DNA of 64,000 nt from an uncultured Pelagimonas sp. (GTDB lineage Bacteria > Pseudomonadota > Alphaproteobacteria > Rhodobacterales > Rhodobacteraceae). The position numbers and the translations under genes were made by a program. The stretch covers positions 62,001 through 126,000 of the forward strand of contig CANMPP010000002.1 of the NCBI GenBank assembly GCA_947499735.1, given 5' to 3'. Below the pieces are notes generated by a model. That model was not told the origin of the DNA, searched no databases, and saw nothing but the letters and a program-made list of their open reading frames with translations. Positions 52,361 through 60,761 of the stretch are shown one piece after another (position 1 is the first letter of the stretch; each line of letters opens with the position of its first letter).

Positions 52361-53472
52361 CGGCGCTGGGCATTGGGGTGATTGGCTGTGGCAATATCTC
52401 GGCGACGTATATGCGCCTTGCCCCTTTGTTTAAGGGGATCGAAATGCGGGCCTGTGCTGATATGAACCCAGATGCGGCCGCATCACGGGCTGCGGAATAT
52501 GGCCTGCGGGCTGAAACGGTGGAGGGCCTATTGGCCGCAGATGACATCGATATCATTGTGAATCTGACAATTCCGGCGGCACATTTCGACATCTCCAAAG
52601 CGATTTTGGAGGCTGGGAAACATGCCTATTCCGAAAAGCCCTTTGTTTTGACACTAGAAGAAGGTTCAGAGCTGGCTTGTATCGCAGCGGCAAAAGGGCT
52701 GCGTGTTGGTTCGGCCCCAGATACGTTTTTAGGGGGCACGCATCAATTGGCGCGGCATCTTGTGGATACGGGCGCAGTTGGGAAAATTACGTCGGGAACC
52801 TGTTTTGTGCAAAGCCCGGGAATGGAAATGTGGCATCCCAATCCTGATTTCTTTTTCCAAGAAGGGGGTGGCCCGGTTTTGGATTTGGGTCCCTATTACA
52901 TTTCAAACCTTGTCCAAATGCTGGGGCCCGTCAAACGAGTTGTCGCAATGACCTCTATGGGGTCAAACGAGCGTACGATCACATCCCAGCCACGTGCGGG
53001 CGAAAAGATCCCGGTTGAAACGCCCACCACTGTACATTCCATTCTTGCGTTTGAAAGCGGTGCCCAGATCCTCTACGGGACCAGCTGGGATGTGCAGCAA
53101 CATGGTCATTCCAATATGGAGCTTTACGGTCAAACCGGTACGTTACATGTTCCGGATCCCAATTTCTTTGGCGGTGAATTGCGCATGACTGCGGGCAAAA
53201 GCTTTGTCAACGCACCCGGCTGGGATCACCCTTTTTCGCACCCAAATGATGGCTCGCAGGCGAATTATCGCTGCGCCGGTCTGGCGGACATGGCACAAGC
53301 CATATTAGAGGATCGGCCCCATCGTTGTTCTCTGGAATTTGCCCTGCATGTGGTCGAGGTGATGACGGCGATCCTTGCCTCGGGCGAAGACAAAGTTTTC
53401 AAAGAGATGACAACCACTTGCGAACGACCAGCAGCGGTGCCACCTGATGTGGCAGAGGCACTGTTGGCATAA
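52357..53472 (+). CDS. Gfo/Idh/MocA-family sugar oxidoreductase 1
   Basis: A 371-aa NAD(P)-dependent sugar dehydrogenase. The Rossmann loop is GVIGCGNISATYMRL near residue 6, the nicotinamide-side EKP motif is in AYSEKPFVLTLEEG near 90, and the substrate domain has GGPVLDLGPYYISNLVQMLGP near 170 (Asp/Tyr of the active site). Partners in the operon are two TIM barrels and a second Gfo/Idh/MocA enzyme. It overlaps the upstream TIM-barrel gene by 4 nt. Confidence 0.9.
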   Translation: MTALGIGVIGCGNISATYMRLAPLFKGIEMRACADMNPDAAASRAAEYGLRAETVEGLLAADDIDIIVNLTIPAAHFDISKAILEAGKHAYSEKPFVLTLEEGSELACIAAAKGLRVGSAPDTFLGGTHQLARHLVDTGAVGKITSGTCFVQSPGMEMWHPNPDFFFQEGGGPVLDLGPYYISNLVQMLGPVKRVVAMTSMGSNERTITSQPRAGEKIPVETPTTVHSILAFESGAQILYGTSWDVQQHGHSNMELYGQTGTLHVPDPNFFGGELRMTAGKSFVNAPGWDHPFSHPNDGSQANYRCAGLADMAQAILEDRPHRCSLEFALHVVEVMTAILASGEDKVFKEMTTTCERPAAVPPDVAEALLA

Positions 53473-53479
53473 GGGCACT

Positions 53480-54301
53480 ATGATGCAGTCGATTATCGAA
53501 CTCTTTGATCTTGAAACGCGCCAATCCAGACCGCTTGCCACGTTTGGCACCCATGTTGAGGCCCCCAATTGGACCCAAGAGGGCACGTTGATCGTGAACG
53601 CAGGTGGATTGCTGTATCATGTGGATCTCAAGACGCCGGCATTGGTGCGTATCGATACCGGCCCGCATAACCGGTTGAACAATGATCATGGGCCGTCTCC
53701 AGATGGTCGTCAAATGGCCTTTAGTGACAAGATCGAGACAGGCAAATCGTGCATCTATGTCATGCCTTCATCGGGCGGAGCCGCCAGGCGCATCACGCAA
53801 AATGTGCCCTCATGGTTTCATGCTTGGCATCCCGATGGGGATCGCGTGCTTTACCCATGCGTGCGACGTGGGAAATTTGGAATTGCGACGTGTACGTTGG
53901 AGGGAAGTGAGAAAGTCTTGATCAAAGGGCCGGGTCACTATGATGGACCAGATTATACGCCCGACGGGGAATGGATCTGGTTCAATTCAGATCGGGCGGG
54001 CGACATGGCGTTGTGGCGCATGCGCGCTGATGGCAGCACGCCTGAACAAATGACAGATGGATCGCGGGTAGACTGGTTTCCCCATCCATCACCCGATGGC
54101 CAGAATGTCGTCTATCTGTCCTATCCTGCGGGGACAGAAGGCCACCCTGCTGGCAAACATGTAGAATTGCGATTGATACCAACGGCTGGAGGAGAGCCAG
54201 AGGTCCTAACATCGCTATATGGCGGTCAGGGTACGATCAACGTGCCCTCATGGTCGCCCGACGGTCGGCGCTTTGCCTTTGTGCGATATGTCGAGGATTA
54301 G
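53480..54301 (+). CDS. PD40/TolB-like beta-propeller protein, no signal peptide
   Basis: A 273-aa protein made of WD40-like PD40 repeats. Five are visible: NNDHGPSPDGRQMAFSDK, FHAWHPDGDRVLYPC, GPDYTPDGEWIWFNSD, PHPSPDGQNVVYLSY and PSWSPDGRRFAFVRY. TolB itself is periplasmic, but this protein starts MMQSIIELFDLETRQS without a signal peptide, so a cytoplasmic role (enzyme or binding propeller) in sugar metabolism is more likely. I use the ATG at 53480, 7 nt after the preceding stop. Oligogalacturonate lyases share the fold, so a lyase is possible. Confidence 0.78.
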   Translation: MMQSIIELFDLETRQSRPLATFGTHVEAPNWTQEGTLIVNAGGLLYHVDLKTPALVRIDTGPHNRLNNDHGPSPDGRQMAFSDKIETGKSCIYVMPSSGGAARRITQNVPSWFHAWHPDGDRVLYPCVRRGKFGIATCTLEGSEKVLIKGPGHYDGPDYTPDGEWIWFNSDRAGDMALWRMRADGSTPEQMTDGSRVDWFPHPSPDGQNVVYLSYPAGTEGHPAGKHVELRLIPTAGGEPEVLTSLYGGQGTINVPSWSPDGRRFAFVRYVED

Positions 54302-54327
54302 AATACAGCAATTCGGGAGGGGCTGAC

Positions 54328-55389
54328 ATGGCTGGACGGATCAAAGGACCCGCGCTGTTCCTAGCGCAATTCACAGGCGATGATGCGCCGTTCAATACAC
54401 TGGCCGGCATCACCCGATGGGCGGCCTCATTGGGATATAAAGGGGTGCAAATCCCAACTTTTGACGACCGACTTTTCGATCTGGACCTGGCCGCCGAAAG
54501 CGATGCGTATTGTGATGAGATCAAAGGCATCTGTGCAGATAGTGGCGTAGAAATCACCGAATTATCGACGCATTTGCAAGGGCAGTTGGTTGCTGTGAAC
54601 CCGGTTTACGATGTGGCGTTTGATACCTTTGCACCTGATCATGTGAAGGGCAACCCGTCTGCCCGTCAAGCATGGGCTGTAGATCAAATGAAAAAGGCTG
54701 CCAAAGTCAGTCGCAAGCTGGGGCTGGATGTCTCTGTCAGCTTTACAGGATCGCTGGCTTTTCCGTATCTCTATCCTTGGCCGCAACGTCCCGATGGTTT
54801 GATAGATGAAGCCTTTTCTGAACTGGCGCGCCGTTGGCACCCCATTTTGGACGTTTATGAAGACTATGGCGTCAATGTCGGTTACGAAATTCATCCGGGC
54901 GAAGATGTCTTTGACGGTGCGACATTCGAAATGTTCCTTGATGCGCTGGGCGGGCATCAGCGGTGTCAGATCAATTATGACCCGTCCCATTTCCTATTAC
55001 AGCAAATGGATTATCTGGCTTTCATCGACCTCTACCATGACCGCATCTGCGCCTATCACGTTAAAGACGCTGAATTTAACCCAGACGGACGACAGGGCGT
55101 GTATTCGGGGTATCAACCCTGGGTCAATCGGGCCGGGCGGTTCCGGTCGCTTGGCGATGGGCAGGTTGATTTCAAAGCGATTTTTTCGAAACTGGCGCAA
55201 TATGATTATGACAGTTGGGCCGTGTTGGAATGGGAATGTTGCCTAAAGTCGCCCGAACAAGGCGCCGCAGAAGGCGCACCCTTTATTGCCAGCCATATCA
55301 TTGATGTCACAGACAAAGCGTTTGACGATTTTGCTGGGGGAGATACCGACCGTGCGATGCTGCATTCAATGCTGGGTGTCGCACCATGA
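54328..55389 (+). CDS. TIM-barrel sugar isomerase/epimerase-like enzyme 2
   Basis: A 353-aa AP2Ec-fold protein, longer than enzyme 1. It has TRWAASLGYKGVQIPTFD near residue 32, ITELSTHLQGQLVAVNP near 80, VGYEIHPGEDVFDG near 190 (Glu, His), CQINYDPSHFLLQQMD near 215 (Asp, His), RICAYHVKDAEFNPDG near 238 (His) and WAVLEWECC near 295 (Glu). The metal-binding E-D-H-E set looks complete. It follows GGGAGGGGCTGAC and overlaps the last Gfo/Idh/MocA gene by 4 nt, which suggests consecutive reactions. Confidence 0.85.
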   Translation: MAGRIKGPALFLAQFTGDDAPFNTLAGITRWAASLGYKGVQIPTFDDRLFDLDLAAESDAYCDEIKGICADSGVEITELSTHLQGQLVAVNPVYDVAFDTFAPDHVKGNPSARQAWAVDQMKKAAKVSRKLGLDVSVSFTGSLAFPYLYPWPQRPDGLIDEAFSELARRWHPILDVYEDYGVNVGYEIHPGEDVFDGATFEMFLDALGGHQRCQINYDPSHFLLQQMDYLAFIDLYHDRICAYHVKDAEFNPDGRQGVYSGYQPWVNRAGRFRSLGDGQVDFKAIFSKLAQYDYDSWAVLEWECCLKSPEQGAAEGAPFIASHIIDVTDKAFDDFAGGDTDRAMLHSMLGVAP

Positions 55390-56567
55390 GAAAGCTGCGT
55401 CTTGGCATGGTTGGGGGCGGGCAGGGCGCGTTTATCGGTGGCGTTCACAGAATGGCGGCCCGTTTGGATGGGCAGTGGGAACTGGTCGCGGGGGCGCTGA
55501 GTTCTGATCCAGAACGGGCGCGTGTTTCTGGAGAGGAGCTGGGGTTGGATCCGGCGCGGATCTACGCCAGCTACGAAGATATGGCCAAGGCCGAGGCCGC
55601 GCGCGCTGACGGCATTGATGCGGTGGCGATTGTCACGCCGAACCATTTGCACGCAGGGCCAGCTATCGCGTTTCTGAACGCAGGCATTCATGTGATCTGC
55701 GACAAACCTTTGGCCTCGAATATGGAAATGGCGGAAGACATCGCACGCGCGGTGCATGAAAGCGGCAAGCTGTTTATCCTGACCCATAATTATACCGGGT
55801 ATCCGTTGATCCAGCAGGCGCGTGAAATGATTTCGCGCGGAGATCTGGGCGAATTGCGACTGGTGCATGTTAATTACGTGCAGGATTGGTTGACGGAACC
55901 GGTGCGCAACAAGCAAGCCGAATGGCGCGCAGATCCAGCGCGCGCGGGGGCGGCAGGGTGTCTGGGCGATATCGGCACGCATGCATTTCATCTGGCTAGT
56001 TATGTCACAGGGTTGAAAACCGAAAAACTGGCTGCGGATTTGGATGCGTTTGTTCCAGGGCGTTTGGTGGATGACAATGCCCATGTGATGTTGCGCCTTG
56101 AAGGCGGTGCCAAGGGGATGCTTTGGGCGTCACAGGTGGCACCGGGCCATGAAAACGGTCTGTCTTTGCAGGTCTACGGATCCAAAGGTGGATTGCTCTG
56201 GTCCCAAGAGAACCCAAACCAAATGCAGTTCACGCCATTTGGCGCACCAACCCAAATTCTGACACGCGGAGGCGCTGGGCAAACCGACGCAGGCGCACGA
56301 CGTTTGCGCGTGCCGCCCGGCCATCCAGAAGGGTATCTGGAAGGGTTCGCAACACTCTATTGCGATGCGGCTGCTTTGATACGGCATGTGGACCAAGGGG
56401 TCGTGTTGCCCGACGGTGTGCATGTGCCAGATATCAAAGATGGCTTGGAAGGCATGCGGTTCGTAAGCGCATGTATTGCGTCGAATATGGCTGATAGCGC
56501 CTGGACATCGCTTTATTCTGCGCGTCAAACGACCAGTGCCACAATTTATAGGCCGGATTTTCAGTAA
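55386..56567 (+). CDS. Gfo/Idh/MocA-family sugar oxidoreductase 2
   Basis: A 393-aa NAD(P)-dependent oxidoreductase. The cofactor loop is GMVGGGQGAFIGGVHRMA near residue 8, the DKP motif is in HVICDKPLASNMEMAED near 108, and GAAGCLGDIGTHAFHLASYVTG near 190 is the Asp-His active-site helix. It differs in length and motifs from oxidoreductase 1, so the two are not recent duplicates. Last gene of the sugar operon. Confidence 0.9.
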   Translation: MRKLRLGMVGGGQGAFIGGVHRMAARLDGQWELVAGALSSDPERARVSGEELGLDPARIYASYEDMAKAEAARADGIDAVAIVTPNHLHAGPAIAFLNAGIHVICDKPLASNMEMAEDIARAVHESGKLFILTHNYTGYPLIQQAREMISRGDLGELRLVHVNYVQDWLTEPVRNKQAEWRADPARAGAAGCLGDIGTHAFHLASYVTGLKTEKLAADLDAFVPGRLVDDNAHVMLRLEGGAKGMLWASQVAPGHENGLSLQVYGSKGGLLWSQENPNQMQFTPFGAPTQILTRGGAGQTDAGARRLRVPPGHPEGYLEGFATLYCDAAALIRHVDQGVVLPDGVHVPDIKDGLEGMRFVSACIASNMADSAWTSLYSARQTTSATIYRPDFQ

Positions 56568-56603
56568 CATCTGTGTTGCCTGCGACTGTCGGGATTGACC
56601 TTG

Positions 56604-56620
56604 CTGACTATTTCAGTCAG
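56604..56620 (+). promoter_or_regulatory. Probable iron-responsive operator upstream of the imelysin gene
   Basis: CTGACTATTTCAGTCAG is a perfect 6-bp dyad with the TGA-N9-TCA spacing of RirA/IscR-type 'iron-Rhodo' boxes in Rhodobacterales. It lies 54 bp before the imelysin start. A second hairpin, ATGCGGC/GCCGCAT, follows at 56632-56651. Confidence 0.55.
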
Positions 56621-56674
56621 GAAATGCGCGCATGCGGCTCATAGGCCGCATTATGGTTTTTGGAGGCCTAGACT

Positions 56675-57928
56675 ATGAAACGCGCACTTCTTCTTTCTGC
56701 AACTATTCTGGCTGGTCCGGCATTTGCCGCGGACAAAGCTGACGTGTTGAACACATATGCCAATATTGCTGAGGCTGGTTATGCTGACAGCTTGGCAACC
56801 GCTATGGTGCTGGACGCCGCGATTGATGCATTGGTTGCATCCCCATCCGCCGAAGCACTGGAAGCAGCCAAAGAAGCATGGTTGGCGGCCCGTGTTCCTT
56901 ACCAGCAGACAGAAGCGTTTCGGTTCGGCAATGCGATTGTCGATGACTGGGAAGGCAAAGTGAATGCATGGCCATTGGATGAAGGTCTGATCGACTATGT
57001 CGACGCATCCTATGGCGGCCCAAGCGAAGAAAACGAATTCAACGTTTTGAACGTCATCGCGACGCCAAAATTCAATTTGGGCGGTATTGAGGTCGACGCG
57101 ACCGAAATCACACCAGCCCTGTTGGAAGAGACGCTGCAAGAAGCAGATGGCATCGAAGCGAACGTTGCAACGGGTTATCACGCGATTGAATTCCTGCTTT
57201 GGGGTCAGGACCTGAATGGTACGGATCACGGTGCGGGTGCGCGTTCGTATACGGATTATCTGTCTGGCGATGACTGCACAGGCGGCAATTGCGACCGTCG
57301 CGCGGCCTATCTGCAAGCGGCGTCTGAACTGCTGATTTCTGATCTGGAATGGATCACGGCGCAATGGGCCGTGGGTGGCGAAGCGCGCGAAACAGTTCTG
57401 GCAGATGCTGATGCCGGTATTTCCGCAATCCTGACAGGTATGGGATCCCTATCCTATGGTGAAACCGCAGGTGAGCGCATGCGTCTTGGCGTCATGTTAA
57501 ACGACCCTGAGGAAGAGCATGATTGCTTCTCTGACAACACTCACAATTCCCACTACTATGATGGTCTGGGCATCCAGAACGTTTATCTTGGTGAATATCA
57601 GCGGGTAGACGGCACATTGGTCTCTGGCCCTTCCGTTTCTGATTTGGTTGCTGAAACCGACGCAGCGTTGGACGTTGAAATGAAAGCGGCTCTGTCTGAC
57701 ACAATGCGTGCGCTGGGCAAAATCAAGCTGGCTGCTGAAGCGGGCTTTTCCTATGACCAGATGCTCGAGCGCGGCAATGAAGCGGGCGAAGCATTGGTGA
57801 TGGGCGGTGTAAACGGTCTGGTCGCACAAACCGCTGTGATCGAAAAGGTCGTTACGTCATTGGCACTAGATGGCATCGAATTCGAAGGATCCGACAGCCT
57901 AGACAATCCAACAGCTGTTTTCGAATAA
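56675..57928 (+). CDS. Imelysin-family iron-regulated periplasmic protein
   Basis: A 417-aa exported protein of the imelysin (peptidase M75, IrpA/ICMP) family. Signal peptide residues 1-19 (GPAFAADKAD). Two helical bundles follow. The family motifs appear as PYQQTEAFRFGN near residue 75 and NVATGYHAIEFLLWGQDL near 168, the GxHxxE site. Members are linked to iron uptake in the periplasm; proteolysis is doubted. Other roseobacters often carry it next to a second imelysin and a di-heme protein, which are not present here. Confidence 0.93.
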   Translation: MKRALLLSATILAGPAFAADKADVLNTYANIAEAGYADSLATAMVLDAAIDALVASPSAEALEAAKEAWLAARVPYQQTEAFRFGNAIVDDWEGKVNAWPLDEGLIDYVDASYGGPSEENEFNVLNVIATPKFNLGGIEVDATEITPALLEETLQEADGIEANVATGYHAIEFLLWGQDLNGTDHGAGARSYTDYLSGDDCTGGNCDRRAAYLQAASELLISDLEWITAQWAVGGEARETVLADADAGISAILTGMGSLSYGETAGERMRLGVMLNDPEEEHDCFSDNTHNSHYYDGLGIQNVYLGEYQRVDGTLVSGPSVSDLVAETDAALDVEMKAALSDTMRALGKIKLAAEAGFSYDQMLERGNEAGEALVMGGVNGLVAQTAVIEKVVTSLALDGIEFEGSDSLDNPTAVFE

Positions 57929-57953
57929 GTCATCTTATTCTATAATGATATGG

Positions 57954-57981
57954 ACGGCAGCTCATCCCGGGCTGCCGTTTT
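57954..57981 (+). terminator. Rho-independent terminator of the imelysin gene
   Basis: ACGGCAGC and GCTGCCGT form an 8-bp stem around a 9-nt loop, followed by TTTCTG. Confidence 0.8.
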
Positions 57982-58007
57982 CTGTTATATGTATCGAGCG
58001 AGGCAGC

Positions 58008-58277
58008 ATGCCAAAGCCAGAAAAATCAAAACTGGAAAAAATTCCCAGCCCCTGCATTTCGGTCTGCAAGTTCCGCCGTGAAGGGCACTGCATTGGCTGT
58101 TCCATGACAAAGGGACAGAAGAAGTTGTTTAAAAAGTTGAAAAAAGCAGATCAACAAGATGCGTTTTTGACGTTCTTGCTGCACCAGCAAAGCTCACTCG
58201 GAAAATACACCCACTGGACGCGCTCGTATCAACGAAAGTTGACAAAAAAGGGCCTGAAACGGGATCTGTCTTTGTGA
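58008..58277 (+). CDS. DUF1289-family protein
   Basis: An 89-aa Cys-rich protein of the DUF1289 family. IPSPCISVCKFRREGHCIGC has the conserved Cys set (CxxxC..CxxC) that suggests metal or Fe-S binding. The C-terminal half is very Lys-rich, which is longer and more basic than in many family members. The ATG at 58008 follows AGGCAG. No function is known. The 257 bp after it (58278-58534) hold only a weak CCACC/GGTGG hairpin. Confidence 0.82.
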   Translation: MPKPEKSKLEKIPSPCISVCKFRREGHCIGCSMTKGQKKLFKKLKKADQQDAFLTFLLHQQSSLGKYTHWTRSYQRKLTKKGLKRDLSL

Positions 58278-58534
58278 AATGAAATGCGGGCTACGGTGCC
58301 TTTGTGTTGGTTCGTGTTTTGTATGTGATCTGTAACCACCGCTTTCTGTTTTTGGTGGCTTTGGGGTGCGCAAGGTAAATCGAATGCGTCTGTTCGCGTG
58401 GCTGTTCGAAAGGTCGCTGCATAAATTCCTAACATTTCTCTTCCTTTCAAATGAAGTGATGTGCAATTTTATGCGCAGGATATAAGAGATTCAGCGAGTC
58501 ATCCTTATTTTCGATTTGTAAGTTGGGATTACAT

Positions 58535-59413
58535 ATGAACTGGCAAAACCTTCCTCCCTTATCCGCATTGCGCGCATTTGCTGCTTTTGCAGAGACGCGC
58601 AGTGTTGTTGCGGCGGGGGATGCGTTGGGGGTTAGCCATGCAGCGATCAGTCAACAGCTAAGGGCGCTTGAAAAACATTTGGATGTTTCGCTGGTGGATC
58701 GACGCGGGCGCAGTTTGGAGCTGACCGCAACGGGCGTGCATTTGGCCCAACGCCTACAGACCGGTTTTGCCGGGATGATCCAGGTGATCGAAGAGATTAC
58801 GGGGCAGATGGATGCCAGACCCGTGCATCTGTCATTAACGCCAGCTTTCGCCGCATCTTGGTTGATGCCGCGTCTGCCCAAGTTTCGCGATCTTCATCCG
58901 GATGTGGATCTAATGATCGATCCGTCGCCCCATCTGATTGAATTGGGCGCGAGTAGCATCGATATGGCCATTCGATATGGCGCTGGCCCTTGGCAGGGCA
59001 CAGAATCCGAGATGTTGGTGAAATCGCCGATGGTTGCCGTTGCCGCACCGTCGCTTGTTGGGGATGCACCGATAGAAACGCTTCAGCAGCTGACAGAGTA
59101 TCCGTGGCTTGAAGAGCTCGGGACGTCCGAAAGCACGCGATGGTTGCGGCGCTATGGTGTCAGCGGATTTGCCAAAGGCCTGATACAGGTGCCCGGAAAT
59201 CTGATGTTAGATGGGGCGCGTGACGGGCAGGGTGTCGCAGTAAGCGTTCGTAAATTTGTAGAACGTGATATTGTCGCGGGTCGGCTTCGCATTTTGCATA
59301 CGGCCGATGATGACGTATCTGGCTACCACATTGTCACGCGGCCCGGCGTCTTGCGCAAATCCGTCAAACATTTTGTGAATTGGCTACGTCGCGAAGCGCG
59401 CGATCATGGTTGA
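58535..59413 (+). CDS. LysR-family transcriptional regulator (GcvA-like)
   Basis: A 292-aa regulator. The winged helix is LPPLSALRAFAAFAETRSVVAAGDALGVSHAAISQQLRALEKHL (shown in family order; HTH near residues 20-45). The effector domain has PAFAASWLMPRLPKFRDLHPDVDLMI near 110 and IDMAIRYGAGPWQG near 145, the GcvA/AmpR-subfamily pattern. I start at the ATG at 58535. The target is unclear because both flanking genes are separately regulated. It converges with the HxlR gene 10 nt away. Confidence 0.9.
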   Translation: MNWQNLPPLSALRAFAAFAETRSVVAAGDALGVSHAAISQQLRALEKHLDVSLVDRRGRSLELTATGVHLAQRLQTGFAGMIQVIEEITGQMDARPVHLSLTPAFAASWLMPRLPKFRDLHPDVDLMIDPSPHLIELGASSIDMAIRYGAGPWQGTESEMLVKSPMVAVAAPSLVGDAPIETLQQLTEYPWLEELGTSESTRWLRRYGVSGFAKGLIQVPGNLMLDGARDGQGVAVSVRKFVERDIVAGRLRILHTADDDVSGYHIVTRPGVLRKSVKHFVNWLRREARDHG

Positions 59414-59423
59414 GGGATCTAGG

Positions 59424-59825
59424 TCAAACAGATCTACTTGATTTATGTCCCACTGACTGCCGCAAATCATAGTCTGCCTTTGCCCGATCCAGCGCGGGAA
59501 AATTCTGTTCGGCCCAGCGATCTAAGGTCAGCAGCACTGTGCTCAGCGACTGGCCCGTCTGGCTTAGCCTATAAGTCACATGTGGTGGGACGGTCTGTTT
59601 GTCTTCGCGCAACACAAGGCCATTGCGTTCAAGTTCGCGCAAGGTTTGGGTCAACATTTTCTGCGAGATCCCGTCAATGCGCCGTAGCAAAGCGCCATTG
59701 CGCATGGGGTGTTCGGCCAACGCCGATAATATCAGAGTACACCATTTGCTTGCGACAAGCTCTAGCGCGTGACGGGCGGAACAGTCTGCATCGAATACGC
59801 TGGGATCTTTTTTGTGGCTATCCAT
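59424..59825 (-). CDS. HxlR-family transcriptional regulator
   Basis: A 133-aa winged-helix regulator. ARHALELVASKWCTLILSALAEHP near residue 17 carries the near-invariant Cys-containing segment, and RRIDGISQKMLTQTLRELERNGLV near 48 is the recognition helix and wing. Members such as YodB sense electrophiles or quinones through this Cys. It diverges from a flavodoxin-fold reductase with a 100-bp gap holding a candidate operator. Confidence 0.9.
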   Translation of the reverse strand: MDSHKKDPSVFDADCSARHALELVASKWCTLILSALAEHPMRNGALLRRIDGISQKMLTQTLRELERNGLVLREDKQTVPPHVTYRLSQTGQSLSTVLLTLDRWAEQNFPALDRAKADYDLRQSVGHKSSRSV

Positions 59826-59837
59826 CTCTCACTCTTA

Positions 59838-59860
59838 GGTAGTTACCAAAAGGTGCGTAC
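59838..59860. promoter_or_regulatory. Candidate HxlR operator
   Basis: GGTAGTTACC (59838-59847, near-palindrome) is followed by GGTGCGTAC (59852-59860) between the divergent hxlR-type and reductase genes. The GTA..TAC half-sites fit HxlR-family operators, which often have the form GTAC-N-GTAC. Confidence 0.4.
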
Positions 59861-59925
59861 TTGTCGATAGGTTCGTGCGCTCTGTAGAGTCAAGACCGCA
59901 GATCAAGCAAGACGGAGATCATGGT

Positions 59926-60573
59926 TTGAAAATCCTCATCCTTAGCTCAAGCCCCAGACCAGATGGCAATTCGACACGTCTGGCGAAACAGGTGGTGTCC
60001 GGCGTGAACAATGCGGGCCATCACGCGATGTTTCGCGATCTAAACACGTCCGTCGGTGGTTTTTTGCGGGACTGTCGCACATGTCGTCGTGATGACGGAA
60101 GCTGCGGAATTCAAGATAGGTATCGCGATCTGTTCTTGGATGAATTTCTGCCAGCTGATGGGGTGATTTTTGCCACGCCGATCTATTGGTATGGCATGTC
60201 GGCTGTGCTGAAAGCGTTCTTTGATCGGATGTTTTGCTACGTCGCAAAGTCACATCCCGCATCATCAAACAATACCCATCGTATCCAGAATAAACGAATT
60301 GGCCTAGTCCTCAGTTCCGAGGAAACGTTTCCAACGGTGTCGCACGGCATCGTGCAGCAGATCCAAGAATACAGTCGCTATACGAATTCCACCTTTGTTG
60401 GATCGGTGCATGGCTACGGGAATGCACGTGGGGATGTCGAACGTGATCCAAACAATCCGATGCACGCGGCGTACCGCTTTGGGCAGACCTTTCCGACCGC
60501 TCATGCGACCGACTTTAAGATCGATACACATCGTTCTGGTGTGGTCTGGCCTAGGGATGAAGGGCATGCCTAA
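59926..60573 (+). CDS. NAD(P)H-dependent FMN reductase / flavodoxin-fold protein
   Basis: A 215-aa flavodoxin-like reductase of the NADPH-dependent FMN reductase family. The FMN phosphate loop is ILSSSPRPDGNSTRLAK near residue 5. The CRTCRRDDGSCGIQD cysteine segment near 55 and FATPIYWYGMSAVLKAFFDRMF near 82 mark the subgroup of multimeric flavodoxin WrbA-like/iron-sulfur flavoproteins. The best start is TTG at 59926, 8 nt behind GGAG. A GTG at 59875 adds 17 residues before the fold. Divergent with the HxlR regulator, which suggests induction by quinone or electrophile stress. Confidence 0.85.
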   Translation: MKILILSSSPRPDGNSTRLAKQVVSGVNNAGHHAMFRDLNTSVGGFLRDCRTCRRDDGSCGIQDRYRDLFLDEFLPADGVIFATPIYWYGMSAVLKAFFDRMFCYVAKSHPASSNNTHRIQNKRIGLVLSSEETFPTVSHGIVQQIQEYSRYTNSTFVGSVHGYGNARGDVERDPNNPMHAAYRFGQTFPTAHATDFKIDTHRSGVVWPRDEGHA

Positions 60574-60705
60574 GTGCGATTTTTAGATATAAATTTTCTG
60601 GGTGCCCACCAAATCGTGCGGATCTTTGCGTAAGCCCCTGCTGCTAAAGGCAAGCCCCCGCCGAGCTTTGGGTGTCCCACGTGGCATTGTTGAGGGTCCT
60701 TAGCT

Positions 60706-60720
60706 TTTCCGTTACGGAAA
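60706..60720. repeat. Short dyad before the DUF3500 gene
   Basis: TTTCCG-TTA-CGGAAA, a 6-bp perfect dyad, lies 42 bp before the DUF3500 start. It could be an operator, but no factor is assigned. Confidence 0.35.
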
Positions 60721-60761
60721 GATGGCAGGCATTTTTGTATGTAATCACTGGGACACAAACC

